NCBI RefSeq assembly: GCF_004353185.1
Contig: NZ_SMUS01000011.1
Location: forward strand, 53,991 to 117,990
Direction: 5' to 3'
Source: Clostridium cuniculi
Lineage (GTDB): Bacteria; Bacillota; Clostridia; Clostridiales; Clostridiaceae
DNA: 64,000 nt
Position numbers and translations under genes: made by a program. Of this stretch, positions 33,586 to 41,576 are shown piece by piece; positions within the stretch are counted from its first letter, which is position 1, and the number at the start of each line of letters is the position of its first letter. A model generated the notes under the pieces. The model searched no databases and was not told the origin of the DNA. It saw only the letters and a list, made by a program, of their open reading frames with translations.

Positions 33586-33612
33586 AATTAATCATTTAAT
33601 GGGAGGTTTATA

Positions 33613-33816
33613 ATGGAAACATTTTTAGATATTATAAATAGAATATTTTCTACTATTTATATTATAAGTGGTTTTCTTATGATTATATTTCTATTTGCAT
33701 ATATTTTTACTGAAAATATGAAGTATGGTGGCTTAACTTGGTTATGTTTTATTTTAGCAATTGTATTTAGCAAACTAGAATCTTTAACAATGAAAAAATT
33801 ATTAGATGAATTTTAA
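33613..33816 (+). CDS. Small two-pass membrane protein, 67 aa
   Basis: 67 residues with two hydrophobic helices (IYIISGFLMIIFLFAYIF and LTWLCFILAIVFSKL). GGGAGG site. Unrecognised. Confidence 0.6.
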   Translation: METFLDIINRIFSTIYIISGFLMIIFLFAYIFTENMKYGGLTWLCFILAIVFSKLESLTMKKLLDEF

Positions 33817-33834
33817 TTTAAAAGGAGTGGTGTT

Positions 33835-34044
33835 ATGAAGCAAGATACTTTAGATATATTAAGAAGAGATATTACAAAGGGATTAAAAAATAATAAAATG
33901 ATCCAAAGAAGAATAGAGGAGAAAGGATATACATACGAAGTTGAATATATACCTGTATTAGTAGAGAGGACAAAAGAAGGTAGATGTGGTGAAATAACTT
34001 ATCCACAATCAAGGTTAATATATGAATGTGAAAATGAGTATTAG
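33835..34044 (+). CDS. Small basic protein, 69 aa
   Basis: 69 residues, basic helix at the start (RRDITKGLKNNKMIQRRIEEKGY). AAAGGAG site. Unrecognised. Confidence 0.55.
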   Translation: MKQDTLDILRRDITKGLKNNKMIQRRIEEKGYTYEVEYIPVLVERTKEGRCGEITYPQSRLIYECENEY

Positions 34045-34077
34045 GTAAAATCAAGATTTTAATTGGAGGATTTTGAG

Positions 34078-34623
34078 ATGGATATATTAATATATACAAA
34101 AAGAGAAAACATGAAAGAATTAGTTGATGAAATAAATTTGCTAATTAGATTTGATGAAGAAGCTATGATTTCTAATTATGAGTGTAAAATAAAATACTGC
34201 AATCACACAATTAGAATAAAAAGATTGAATGAGTCTTGTAGAGGAACAAAAAGCAGAGTGATCTTATATGATGGTGAATTTAATGATGAAGAGAAATACT
34301 TAATGAATTATCAGCTAATAAATCCATTTAATAAGGATGAAATTTTATTAGCTCCATATTCGATATTAAAGTGGTTAATAAGAAATGATGTTACGTATAT
34401 AGATACGGTTGGTTATCTTGATAATGAGGAAATAAAGTTAGTAACTAAGAATTTAGTAAAAGCTATAACATTCTTTAAAAACAATGATGGTACGATATAT
34501 TGTCATAAAAATGATGAAGAATTCGGTAAGTTATGGTTTAAAGAATGTCAAGAATTATGGGAGCTAAGAGATGAGTCTGATAGTTATGATAGTTTAATTA
34601 ATTTTATAAGTGAGTTATCTTAA
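34078..34623 (+). CDS. Hypothetical protein, 181 aa
   Basis: 181 residues, alpha/beta, no membrane part. ATG 34078 follows GGAGG; an in-frame TTG at 34063 contains that site. Ends WELRDESDSYDSLINFI. Unrecognised. Confidence 0.6.
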   Translation: MDILIYTKRENMKELVDEINLLIRFDEEAMISNYECKIKYCNHTIRIKRLNESCRGTKSRVILYDGEFNDEEKYLMNYQLINPFNKDEILLAPYSILKWLIRNDVTYIDTVGYLDNEEIKLVTKNLVKAITFFKNNDGTIYCHKNDEEFGKLWFKECQELWELRDESDSYDSLINFISELS

Positions 34624-34666
34624 AATCAACCTTTTATAAATAAATTAAAAATGGAGGAGAATAATT

Positions 34667-34846
34667 ATGATAGCATATAGCAATTACTTTAAGCATTATA
34701 TTAAATTAGTAAATTTCAAATCAGAAATAGATTGGAGTTTTGTGTTATGCAATAAGAAAGGTAAAGTTTATTTTTGGAATAGAAAACCTATAAAAGCTAG
34801 AAGTAAGTTTTCAGATTTTAAATGGGAAAATATTGGAGGACGATAA
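34667..34846 (+). CDS. Small basic protein, 59 aa
   Basis: 59 residues (MIAYSNYFKHYIKLVNF start), basic, with an aromatic beta core (WSFVLCNKKGKVYFWNRKP). GGAGGAG site. The next gene starts one base after the stop, using the GGAGGA inside this gene. Confidence 0.55.
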   Translation: MIAYSNYFKHYIKLVNFKSEIDWSFVLCNKKGKVYFWNRKPIKARSKFSDFKWENIGGR

Positions 34847-34847
34847 T

Positions 34848-35126
34848 ATGAAAATTATAATAGATAAAAATATAAAAGAGGATAAATACATATTACAATT
34901 AGGAGATTTAGTTGAAGGTATTTATAATGATAGGATATATGTTGTGACATATCGATGGGATAATAGAGATTGTAAAAATAGATATCTTTTATGGTCATTA
35001 GATGGAGATTCGGGCTATAACGGTTATTATGATACCCTAGAAGATTTAACGTATTCCTTGGTTGAAGATGAGAGAATATTTAAAGCTAGTGAATATGAAT
35101 TAAGATTAGTAAAGAAGGGTGAGTAA
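34848..35126 (+). CDS. Small acidic beta protein, 92 aa
   Basis: 92 residues (LGDLVEGIYNDRIYVVTYRW, YLLWSLDGDSGYNGYY), probably a small beta fold. ATG 34848 is right after GGAGGACGATAAT. Unrecognised. Confidence 0.6.
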   Translation: MKIIIDKNIKEDKYILQLGDLVEGIYNDRIYVVTYRWDNRDCKNRYLLWSLDGDSGYNGYYDTLEDLTYSLVEDERIFKASEYELRLVKKGE

Positions 35127-35129
35127 AAT

Positions 35130-35414
35130 ATGTTATTAAAATTTACAGATGAATTTTTAGAACAATATCACATGAAGAATATAAGCGAGTATAATGATAA
35201 TTATTATAAACTCCCTTTTACTATTAATTGTGATGGGAATGATTATACAATCCTTAGAATAGTATGTGATGAATTTGCAAATGAATATAATTATTCCTTG
35301 TGTTTAGATGATGATATATTACCATTTGATGATAGGTATATAGCCCCTAGCTTTGCAGAAGGGGACTATAAGTTAGATTTGAATAATTATAGCAAAGAAT
35401 ATATTTGGTATTAA
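35130..35414 (+). CDS. Small acidic protein, 94 aa
   Basis: 94 residues, acidic and aromatic. The site (AAGGGTGAG) lies in the end of the preceding gene, three bases between stop and start. Unrecognised. Confidence 0.55.
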   Translation: MLLKFTDEFLEQYHMKNISEYNDNYYKLPFTINCDGNDYTILRIVCDEFANEYNYSLCLDDDILPFDDRYIAPSFAEGDYKLDLNNYSKEYIWY

Positions 35415-35468
35415 TCCAGATAAAACATAAATTTTATATGGAAATTAATAAAATAAAGAGGTGATTTG

Positions 35469-35984
35469 ATGGAATACAATCCATTTATTAAAACAGCTAT
35501 AATTAGAAAAGGCATGAGCAAACCTATGAAAATACTAAAAGATAAAGAATTATTACAAGGGAAAATATTAGATTTTGCTTGTGGCTATGGTGAAGATGTT
35601 TCTATACTATCAAGCTTAGGCTTTAATATAGCTGGATACGATAAGTTTAATGATTTATATAAAAATGAAGAATTGTTAAGCAGCAAATATGATACAGTTA
35701 CTTGCAACTATTGTTTTAATGTAATGCCTGATTTAGAAGAACATAAACAAGTATTAGAATTATTAAGAAGCTTGAGTGATAATGTATATATTTCCGTTAG
35801 AAGTGATATAAAAGCAATTAGAGATACATGGAGTTATAATGCGGATCAATTAGGATATTGGACAAGTAATAATAGTTTCCAAAGATTTTATGATGTCAAT
35901 ATGATAGAAAAATTATTTGGAGAAGTAAAATACATAAGTAACAATGGAAGTTTTAAATTATTTAAATTATCCAATATAAATTAA
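35469..35984 (+). CDS. SAM-dependent class I methyltransferase
   Basis: 171 residues. Motif I ILDFACGYGEDVSILSSLG, motif II acidic turn IAGYDKF and motif IV-like TVTCNYCFNVMPD. The SAM site is complete but there is no added target-recognition domain, so it is a small-molecule, RNA or protein methyltransferase rather than a sequence-specific DNA enzyme. Starts at ATG 35469 behind GAGGTG. Last gene before a strong promoter. Confidence 0.75.
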   Translation: MEYNPFIKTAIIRKGMSKPMKILKDKELLQGKILDFACGYGEDVSILSSLGFNIAGYDKFNDLYKNEELLSSKYDTVTCNYCFNVMPDLEEHKQVLELLRSLSDNVYISVRSDIKAIRDTWSYNADQLGYWTSNNSFQRFYDVNMIEKLFGEVKYISNNGSFKLFKLSNIN

Positions 35985-35993
35985 TAAAATATG

Positions 35994-36022
35994 TTGACAA
36001 ATTAAAATAAGTAATATATAAT
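35994..36022 (+). promoter_or_regulatory. Strong promoter of the second small-gene array
   Basis: TTGACA, 17-base spacer, TATAAT, with ATATAAATTAATAAAAT at 35974-35990. Confidence 0.85.
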
Positions 36023-36039
36023 AAATAATATGAAAGGCG

Positions 36040-36235
36040 GTGATTATCAAAAGCTAGGACAAGTACATAAAAACAAATCAAGATCAAACTAATTTAAATA
36101 AAAAAAATAAACCTATTAACACATTATTAACGGTTGACCTTAATTGGTCAATCTGAGTACATAGTGATTTATGTATTGAGATTAACTAATTAAGAAATGA
36201 CTTATAAATTAAAATAATAAAAGGAGGTAATTAAG
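36040..36235 (+). promoter_or_regulatory. Long structured leader
   Basis: About 200 bases between promoter and first gene. Contains the perfect inverted repeat TTGACC-TTAATT-GGTCAA (36134-36151) and a TACATA/TATGTA hairpin (36158-36175). A ribosome-site-like AAAGGCGGTGATT near the transcription start has only a 5-codon GTG ORF after it. Attenuator or regulator site possible. Confidence 0.5.
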
Positions 36236-36397
36236 ATGATAGGTTTTCCGGTAAATATATTTGTGTATGGTCTTAGATTTAAAAAATACATACCAGGATA
36301 TAGAGAAGATTATACAGAGGATCAGCTTAATAAGATTAAAGATAGACTTAAAAGAGAGATAGAAGAAAAATTAGATAATATGGGATTTGTAAATTAA
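36236..36397 (+). CDS. Small protein, 53 aa
   Basis: 53 residues (MIGFPVNIFVYGLRFKKYIP start) with a charged helical end. AAAGGAGG site. Unrecognised. Confidence 0.55.
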   Translation: MIGFPVNIFVYGLRFKKYIPGYREDYTEDQLNKIKDRLKREIEEKLDNMGFVN

Positions 36398-36462
36398 TAA
36401 AATGTGGATTTTAAAGGAATAATTTGAAATAAAACAATAATGAATTAAGGAGAAAATAAAAA

Positions 36463-36801
36463 ATGGATAGAGAAATAATAATGGAGGCTTTAAAAAAGCA
36501 TGAGGATGGAATAATGCAATTCACTCTGGGTGATATTGTTGATGAATATGATGAGAGATATTGTGATGTTTATAAGTACGAATGGGAAGACCATAGTGAG
36601 ACTATAGTGAATACAATAGAAGTTATAATACGTAGCAGTATGCCTTTAAAACCTGATATGATAGTGGGCATTATAGTAAATGAATGGTTTAACTGTGTTG
36701 GTAATGATGTTGAAGATTTAAATTATTATGGTTTACTGGGTGTAGCTATAGAAATTATAGATTATATAGAAGAATGCCTGTCCAAGGATGATAATAAATA
36801 A
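36463..36801 (+). CDS. Hypothetical acidic protein, 112 aa
   Basis: 112 residues, acidic, helical C-terminal (YGLLGVAIEIIDYIEECL). AAGGAG site. Unrecognised. Confidence 0.55.
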   Translation: MDREIIMEALKKHEDGIMQFTLGDIVDEYDERYCDVYKYEWEDHSETIVNTIEVIIRSSMPLKPDMIVGIIVNEWFNCVGNDVEDLNYYGLLGVAIEIIDYIEECLSKDDNK

Positions 36802-36836
36802 TTTAAATCTATTATGAGGTAAGAAGGAGATTGAAT

Positions 36837-37046
36837 ATGAGAAAAGATGTAGCTATAGTGATAATTCAAAAACCTATTTCAGTAAAATTTGAATGTCCAT
36901 ATTGTGGTAATGAAATAGAAGTTGATTTTGAAGTTTTTAAGAAGATTACTGGAAATGACTTATGTGGTTTGTTATATGATTCAACTTGCTTCAAGTGTCC
37001 AAATTGCGATGGAGATTTAGAAACTGATGGAGTTGAATTAGATTAA
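36837..37046 (+). CDS. Small zinc-ribbon protein, 69 aa
   Basis: 69 residues with FECPYCGNEIEV and FKCPNCDGDLET, a two-knuckle zinc ribbon. ATG 36837 is 8 bases after AAGGAG; a TTG at 36831 is too close. Unknown partner. Confidence 0.65.
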   Translation: MRKDVAIVIIQKPISVKFECPYCGNEIEVDFEVFKKITGNDLCGLLYDSTCFKCPNCDGDLETDGVELD

Positions 37047-37079
37047 CTATTAATGAATAATTCAAAAAAGGAGTTTTAG

Positions 37080-37247
37080 ATGACAAAAAGAAAGCAATTA
37101 GAAAATAAATATAAAGTTGCATTTTGGAAGGAGTATAGCTACTTATTAAAGTCTATGGTTTGGGGTTGTGTAAATGAAGAAGGTGGAGAGTTTATTTGCG
37201 AAGCTAAAACTTTAAAAGAAATTGAAGAAATTTTAATAAAGAATTAG
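37080..37247 (+). CDS. Small basic protein, 55 aa
   Basis: 55 residues (MTKRKQLENKYKVAFWKEYS start). AAAGGAG site. Unrecognised. Confidence 0.5.
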   Translation: MTKRKQLENKYKVAFWKEYSYLLKSMVWGCVNEEGGEFICEAKTLKEIEEILIKN

Positions 37248-37289
37248 TTCACAATTCAAAAACATTAAGAAGTAAATGGGAGGAAGATT

Positions 37290-37508
37290 ATGACAAGGGA
37301 AAAGTTAGAAAAACACTTAAATGAAAAGGTAAGAGTGTATTTATTTGATGGTGATACCATAGAAGGCTATCTTAGAAAAACAGGGGAAGATGATTTTAAA
37401 AATAATCCTAATTTGTATATTCCAAAGAACCGTTATTTTTTAACAGATGGTAGTTTAAATTGTATATCTTGTTTATTTAGGGTATCTCATGTAATTAAAA
37501 TTCAATAA
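37290..37508 (+). CDS. Small Sm/SH3-like protein, 72 aa
   Basis: 72 residues: LNEKVRVYLFDGDTIEGYL, then RYFLTDG and FRVSHVIKI. This is the strand pattern of small phage barrel proteins resembling Sm/Hfq-like domains. GGGAGG site. Binding function not shown. Confidence 0.55.
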   Translation: MTREKLEKHLNEKVRVYLFDGDTIEGYLRKTGEDDFKNNPNLYIPKNRYFLTDGSLNCISCLFRVSHVIKIQ

Positions 37509-37532
37509 TCTTATTAAAGGTGGAATAAGCTT

Positions 37533-37694
37533 ATGAAGTACAAAAAGTTTTTATATAGCGTGAATGATGAAAAATTTTATTGGAAGATGTTACTCCCTAA
37601 AAAGGGTTTGAAGTTTGCTAAAACTAAAGAAGATATTGAATTGAGAATAGTTTGTGTAAATAAAGAAAAAACATTTACAGTTATTAGAATTTAA
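37533..37694 (+). CDS. Small basic protein, 53 aa
   Basis: 53 residues (MKYKKFLYSVNDEKFYWKML start), basic. AAAGGTGG site. Unrecognised. Confidence 0.5.
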   Translation: MKYKKFLYSVNDEKFYWKMLLPKKGLKFAKTKEDIELRIVCVNKEKTFTVIRI

Positions 37695-37734
37695 TTTAGA
37701 AATTTAATTCGCAATTTAAAAAAAGGAGAGTAAT

Positions 37735-37896
37735 ATGAGTAAATTAAAGATAGAAAGCACATTTGGGGAATTTGTAACTATACACAATGAAGTTGGTGAA
37801 GAAATAATCGAATTTCAATCCGATGAAATTGATAAATTAGAAGATTCGGTTTGTGGTTTGTTAGATTATTTAGATGTAGAATATGAGTTTAAGTAA
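37735..37896 (+). CDS. Small acidic protein, 53 aa
   Basis: 53 residues, acidic, beta then helix (FVTIHNEVGEEIIEF, VCGLLDYLDVEY). AAAGGAG site. Unrecognised. Confidence 0.5.
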   Translation: MSKLKIESTFGEFVTIHNEVGEEIIEFQSDEIDKLEDSVCGLLDYLDVEYEFK

Positions 37897-37922
37897 AAAT
37901 AGATATGGAGATTAGGAGTAAA

Positions 37923-38120
37923 ATGAAGAGATATTTTTCATATAAACAAGAAATTGATAAGTGTACATTAATAGATTTATTAGATGAATTAGAATACCAG
38001 GCAAAAGAAAAGACTATCGCTAGATTTGTTTCAAAAAATGAAAAGAAGGTTGAAGAATGTAATCAAAAAATATTTCTTTTAAAAATGAGAATGCTTGAAA
38101 TTAATGAAGCAGTAAATTGA
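37923..38120 (+). CDS. Small helical protein, 65 aa
   Basis: 65 residues, two charged helices. ATG 37923 follows AGGAG; an ATG at 37905 has no site. Unrecognised. Confidence 0.55.
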   Translation: MKRYFSYKQEIDKCTLIDLLDELEYQAKEKTIARFVSKNEKKVEECNQKIFLLKMRMLEINEAVN

Positions 38121-38155
38121 TAAAATTACAATTTTAAAAAGTGAGGGTGAGAGTG

Positions 38156-38284
38156 TTGGACAATCCTAAGGAATTTATTGAATATTTAACTGAAGAAGAA
38201 TTAGAAGATATGTTGAAAGAAATGAAGATTAATTATAGCAAATCTAATAAGAGTAATGAAGAATATATGCAAGGAGAAATGTAA
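38156..38284 (+). CDS. Small acidic protein, 42 aa
   Basis: 42 residues (TTG 38156, or GTG 38153) behind GAGGGTGAG. Sequence PKEFIEYLTEEELEDMLKEM resembles the start of the 32248 product. The next ATG follows the stop directly. Confidence 0.5.
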   Translation: MDNPKEFIEYLTEEELEDMLKEMKINYSKSNKSNEEYMQGEM

Positions 38285-38722
38285 ATGAATCAGATAGTTG
38301 TAAATGGTGGAGAAACTCATGGAGGCTTATTAACTCCAAAGTGGGTGGTTGAATATTATAAGAGAAAGGGAATTGAGTTATTTGTTTATATTCCTGAATT
38401 AATAGAAGATGATTATATATATGAATTGAAAGATCCAAACAAATTAGATGATAACACTTGTATATATTGTCCGTTGTATTTACTTGATAATTTTGGTGAT
38501 ATTATTGAAGAAATTACCGATGAAATAGCTCAGAAAGTAGTTAATGAATACGATATGTTTAAAGATAGAGAAGATAAGACATTAATAGGTATTGCAAAAG
38601 AAATAAATAATGAAAACTTAGTTAAAATCATAGAGATACCTGATGACGTTGAATATAACGTTGCAGAATCAGATTGTGGATTTAGCGAATGGGTAGAAGA
38701 AAAACATAGAGTATGGTATTAG
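38285..38722 (+). CDS. Hypothetical acidic protein, 145 aa
   Basis: 145 residues, acidic, alpha/beta. The C-terminal IIEIPDDVEYNVAESDCGFSEWVEEKHRVWY is a tail seen in phage-encoded proteins of unknown function. AAGGAG lies in the preceding gene's end. No name given. Confidence 0.6.
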   Translation: MNQIVVNGGETHGGLLTPKWVVEYYKRKGIELFVYIPELIEDDYIYELKDPNKLDDNTCIYCPLYLLDNFGDIIEEITDEIAQKVVNEYDMFKDREDKTLIGIAKEINNENLVKIIEIPDDVEYNVAESDCGFSEWVEEKHRVWY

Positions 38723-38733
38723 GAGGTAGATAA

Positions 38734-38907
38734 ATGATTACTTGTGGCAAATTTAAATTAATTGATGGTAAGTGGATTGGCGGAGATAATTGCAGAGAAT
38801 GTTGTGCTGATTGTAGTAGTTGTTGTGAATCAGATTGTCCTTCGGATATAGAAGGCTCTTGTGATAGATGTGAGTTTAAAGGTGGGTATAAAAAGTCTTG
38901 GTATTAA
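38734..38907 (+). CDS. Small very Cys-rich protein, 57 aa
   Basis: 57 residues with ten cysteines, in the pattern CRECCADCSSCCESDC followed by CDRC. Such density suggests tight metal binding (metallothionein-like or multi-zinc). AGGAGG site. Confidence 0.6.
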   Translation: MITCGKFKLIDGKWIGGDNCRECCADCSSCCESDCPSDIEGSCDRCEFKGGYKKSWY

Positions 38908-38936
38908 TAAAAACAATATTTTAAAGGGGTGTTAAT

Positions 38937-39140
38937 ATGGATAGACGTACTGCTAAAATAATATGTCGAAATTTTATCGATAAATCAGAAGATATGATAT
39001 TTGAAGGGTTTCACGATGTTGATGGAGATTTATTTATATTAAGTTTTTCAACTATGTTTGAAAAAATATATTTGAATGTAATATCTTCTGAGCATAGTAG
39101 AGATTCATTGATTCAGTATATATTAAACAATAAATATTAA
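38937..39140 (+). CDS. Small protein, 67 aa
   Basis: 67 residues, alpha/beta (IICRNFIDKSEDMIFEGF). AAAGGGGTG site. Unrecognised. Confidence 0.55.
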   Translation: MDRRTAKIICRNFIDKSEDMIFEGFHDVDGDLFILSFSTMFEKIYLNVISSEHSRDSLIQYILNNKY

Positions 39141-39163
39141 TAATTAAAAGGAGGAGTATTAAT

Positions 39164-39481
39164 ATGTATGATACTGTAGAATGTCCATATTGTGGCTATG
39201 ACAATGATATGTCGGATGGATATGTAGATTTGCCTGACGATAACGCTTTTGACCATGAATGTGAAAATTGTCAAAGAGAATTTGAGGTTCATGTTGAATT
39301 TAAACCCATATATTCAGCAAGTAGAATTGAATACATAGAATGTGAGATATGTGGAAAGGAAACTAGAGATATATTAAAGAGAGGGCGTATTTATCCCTAT
39401 CCTAAAGATATTAAAGAAAGCAACATATGTCGGAGTTGTTGGAGAGAGTTAATGTTTAAAGAATTAGAAAGTAGAACATAG
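39164..39481 (+). CDS. Double zinc-ribbon protein, 105 aa
   Basis: 105 residues with two C-x2-C pairs in the first half (ECPYCGYD, HECENCQREFE) and two in the second (ECEICGKET, ICRSCWREL), so two zinc ribbons. AAAGGAGG site. Probably nucleic-acid or protein binding. Confidence 0.65.
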   Translation: MYDTVECPYCGYDNDMSDGYVDLPDDNAFDHECENCQREFEVHVEFKPIYSASRIEYIECEICGKETRDILKRGRIYPYPKDIKESNICRSCWRELMFKELESRT

Positions 39482-39547
39482 AGAGTTGTTTTAAATAAAA
39501 TTTACGATTTATCAAAAAATAAATTAAAATAAAAGGAGATTTAAAGA

Positions 39548-40468
39548 ATGAAAGAGATTAAAAAGTACACAGATATAATAAGATATGGTAAGGCTTCAAC
39601 TAATGGTGTAATTAATGAGGGAGATTATATAACAATTACAGAAAAGATTGATGGAGCTAATGCAAGTTTTAGATTAGATGAAACGAATCCGTTAGGGGTT
39701 AGTTGTTATTCAAGAAATACACCTTTAACAGAAGATAATAGACTTAGAGGATTTTATGATTGGGTTATCAAAAATATTGTTCCTATAAAGGACAAGTTAA
39801 ATCCTAACTATGTATATTTTGGTGAATGGAATGTATCACATAAGGTACAATATAAATCTGAAACACAGCACGAATTCTACTTATTTAGTGTGTGGAATGA
39901 AGGTGGCGAAATGCATAAATATGAAGATGATGCTATAGTAAAATCTGAAGCTGTAAGACTAGGGATTAAAACAGTACCTTATTTCTATGAGGGGGAATAT
40001 ATATCATTTGAACATATGATGAGTTTTGTAGGAAAATCTGATTTAACTGTAGAGCCTAATACTGGAGAAGGAATTGTAGTTAAGAATGTAAGTTATTTTG
40101 ATAATTATGGAAGACAATGTTTTGTTAAATTGGTATCTGAAAAGTTTGCAGAAGTTCAGAAACAAAAGTTACCAAAGAACCCTAACATAAATAATGAATT
40201 TGTATCTTTAGTGAAATCAGTATTAACTACAGCGAGAGTTGAAAAATTATTACATAAATTAGTTGATGAAGGTATATTAAAAGAAGATTATGCTATCAAG
40301 GATATGGGGTTAATATTAAAGAATTTAGGTGGTAGAGTATTCGAAGATATAATGAAGGAAGAAGCAGATTTATTTATTAATTATGAAGAAGATAAAATTA
40401 AGAGAATTATAGGTAAGAATTTACCTAACACAATTAAAGGAATATTAAAAGATCAAGGAAGAATTTAA
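39548..40468 (+). CDS. RNA ligase (Rnl2-like nucleotidyltransferase)
   Basis: 306 residues. Motif I EKIDGAN with nucleophile Lys33, motif III-like YVYFGEWN, motif IV GEGIVVKN and motif V CFVKLVSEKF are present in order. The C-terminal about 100 residues are helical, like the Rnl2 end domain. It seals nicked RNA via an adenylylated enzyme. Phage ligases of this kind repair tRNA cut by host defence nucleases; no kinase/phosphatase partner is adjacent. AAAGGAG site; own leader with AAATTAAAATAAAA. Confidence 0.85.
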   Translation: MKEIKKYTDIIRYGKASTNGVINEGDYITITEKIDGANASFRLDETNPLGVSCYSRNTPLTEDNRLRGFYDWVIKNIVPIKDKLNPNYVYFGEWNVSHKVQYKSETQHEFYLFSVWNEGGEMHKYEDDAIVKSEAVRLGIKTVPYFYEGEYISFEHMMSFVGKSDLTVEPNTGEGIVVKNVSYFDNYGRQCFVKLVSEKFAEVQKQKLPKNPNINNEFVSLVKSVLTTARVEKLLHKLVDEGILKEDYAIKDMGLILKNLGGRVFEDIMKEEADLFINYEEDKIKRIIGKNLPNTIKGILKDQGRI

Positions 40469-40518
40469 TTATTTAAAACTGTTATTTTATATAAATTAAT
40501 ATAAATGGGAGTAAATAT

Positions 40519-40803
40519 ATGGAAAGAGTAAATGGATTAACAATATTAAAAATGTGTAAAGCAAAGAATTTTAAAGAAGGCGACATTGTAATTGCGTTCC
40601 AGGAAGATGATTCAGGTAATGAATGTACGAGTGTATATAGATTTGAAGAAGGAGATTTTACAGATCTTGAAACAAATGATTGTATAGATTTATTTGACCT
40701 AGTAGAATGCAGCTTTTTAGTAGTACAACCAATACAATTAACGGATATGGATTTAGCACTGAAGAGATTTGCAAAAGCTATGAGTAAAATTAGTTATTAT
40801 TAG
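40519..40803 (+). CDS. Hypothetical protein, 94 aa
   Basis: 94 residues, with FKEGDIVIAFQEDDSGNECTSVYRF suggesting a beta barrel, then a helix. TGGGAG site and an ATAAATTAATATAAA leader element. Unrecognised. Confidence 0.6.
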   Translation: MERVNGLTILKMCKAKNFKEGDIVIAFQEDDSGNECTSVYRFEEGDFTDLETNDCIDLFDLVECSFLVVQPIQLTDMDLALKRFAKAMSKISYY

Positions 40804-40815
40804 GAGGATATACAT

Positions 40816-40989
40816 ATGACTATAATAGCATGGATAGTGTTGATATTAAGCTTGTTAAGTGCAGTAATATGTTTAACAGGTGTAATTGTAGAACGCAATA
40901 CTAAAGATAAAGTTAAAAATTTGGTACGAGTTAGTATAAATATAATGACAATATATTTAATGTTATATATATTAGGATTTATAATTTAA
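40816..40989 (+). CDS. Small two-pass membrane protein, 57 aa
   Basis: 57 residues, two hydrophobic helices (IIAWIVLILSLLSAVICL and INIMTIYLMLYILGFII) joined by a basic loop. TAGGAGG site. Unrecognised. Confidence 0.6.
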   Translation: MTIIAWIVLILSLLSAVICLTGVIVERNTKDKVKNLVRVSINIMTIYLMLYILGFII

Positions 40990-41001
40990 GGAGGAATTAA
41001 A

Positions 41002-41541
41002 ATGGGATATTGTATAAGTGTAAATTGTGATAATTTTTCATTTGATGTGACAAAAGCAGAGAATTTAATGAGAGATGTTAAAGAAGCCTTCTTTAAGGAG
41101 AAAATTGAAGGAAGATGGATTTATGAAAATGCAGTAATTGGATCTGAAACTATAGAAGAAATGTTTGAAGAGTTAAGATTTTCATTATATAAAGATGGTG
41201 ACAAATATAAGATTGATTATTTCATGGGTGAAAAATTAGATGGATGTGAAGAAGAATTATTCAAATCTATGGCTAAATATATTGATGATGGTTACTTAGA
41301 GTATATTGGTGAAGACGGTGAACAGTGGAGATACATATTTAAAAATGGTGAATGTAGAGAAGTTTATCCTGAAATAGTTTATGATATAATTTCATATGAT
41401 ACGGATATTTGGGATTTAGAAATAGCCCTAAATAAAGTCGGCATTAATATGAAAACGGCGGATGGAGAATTTAGAAAATTAGAAGATGTATTAAATGATT
41501 TATCTATTGTTTGGAAAGAATATGTTGGAACAGTAAAATAA
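41002..41541 (+). CDS. Hypothetical acidic protein, 179 aa
   Basis: 179 residues, acidic, no membrane part (GYCISVNCDNFSFDVTKAE start; DDGYLEYIGEDGEQWRYIF middle). Similar proteins occur on phages without assigned function. AAGGAGG site. Confidence 0.6.
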   Translation: MGYCISVNCDNFSFDVTKAENLMRDVKEAFFKEKIEGRWIYENAVIGSETIEEMFEELRFSLYKDGDKYKIDYFMGEKLDGCEEELFKSMAKYIDDGYLEYIGEDGEQWRYIFKNGECREVYPEIVYDIISYDTDIWDLEIALNKVGINMKTADGEFRKLEDVLNDLSIVWKEYVGTVK

Positions 41542-41576
41542 ATTAACTTAAAAATATAAATTTATGAGGTGAGGAT

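Noticed and set aside
36030..36092. 20-codon ORF at the transcription start of the 36 kb promoter
   Set aside because: No ribosome site and starts essentially at the -10/start region; not supportable as a gene.
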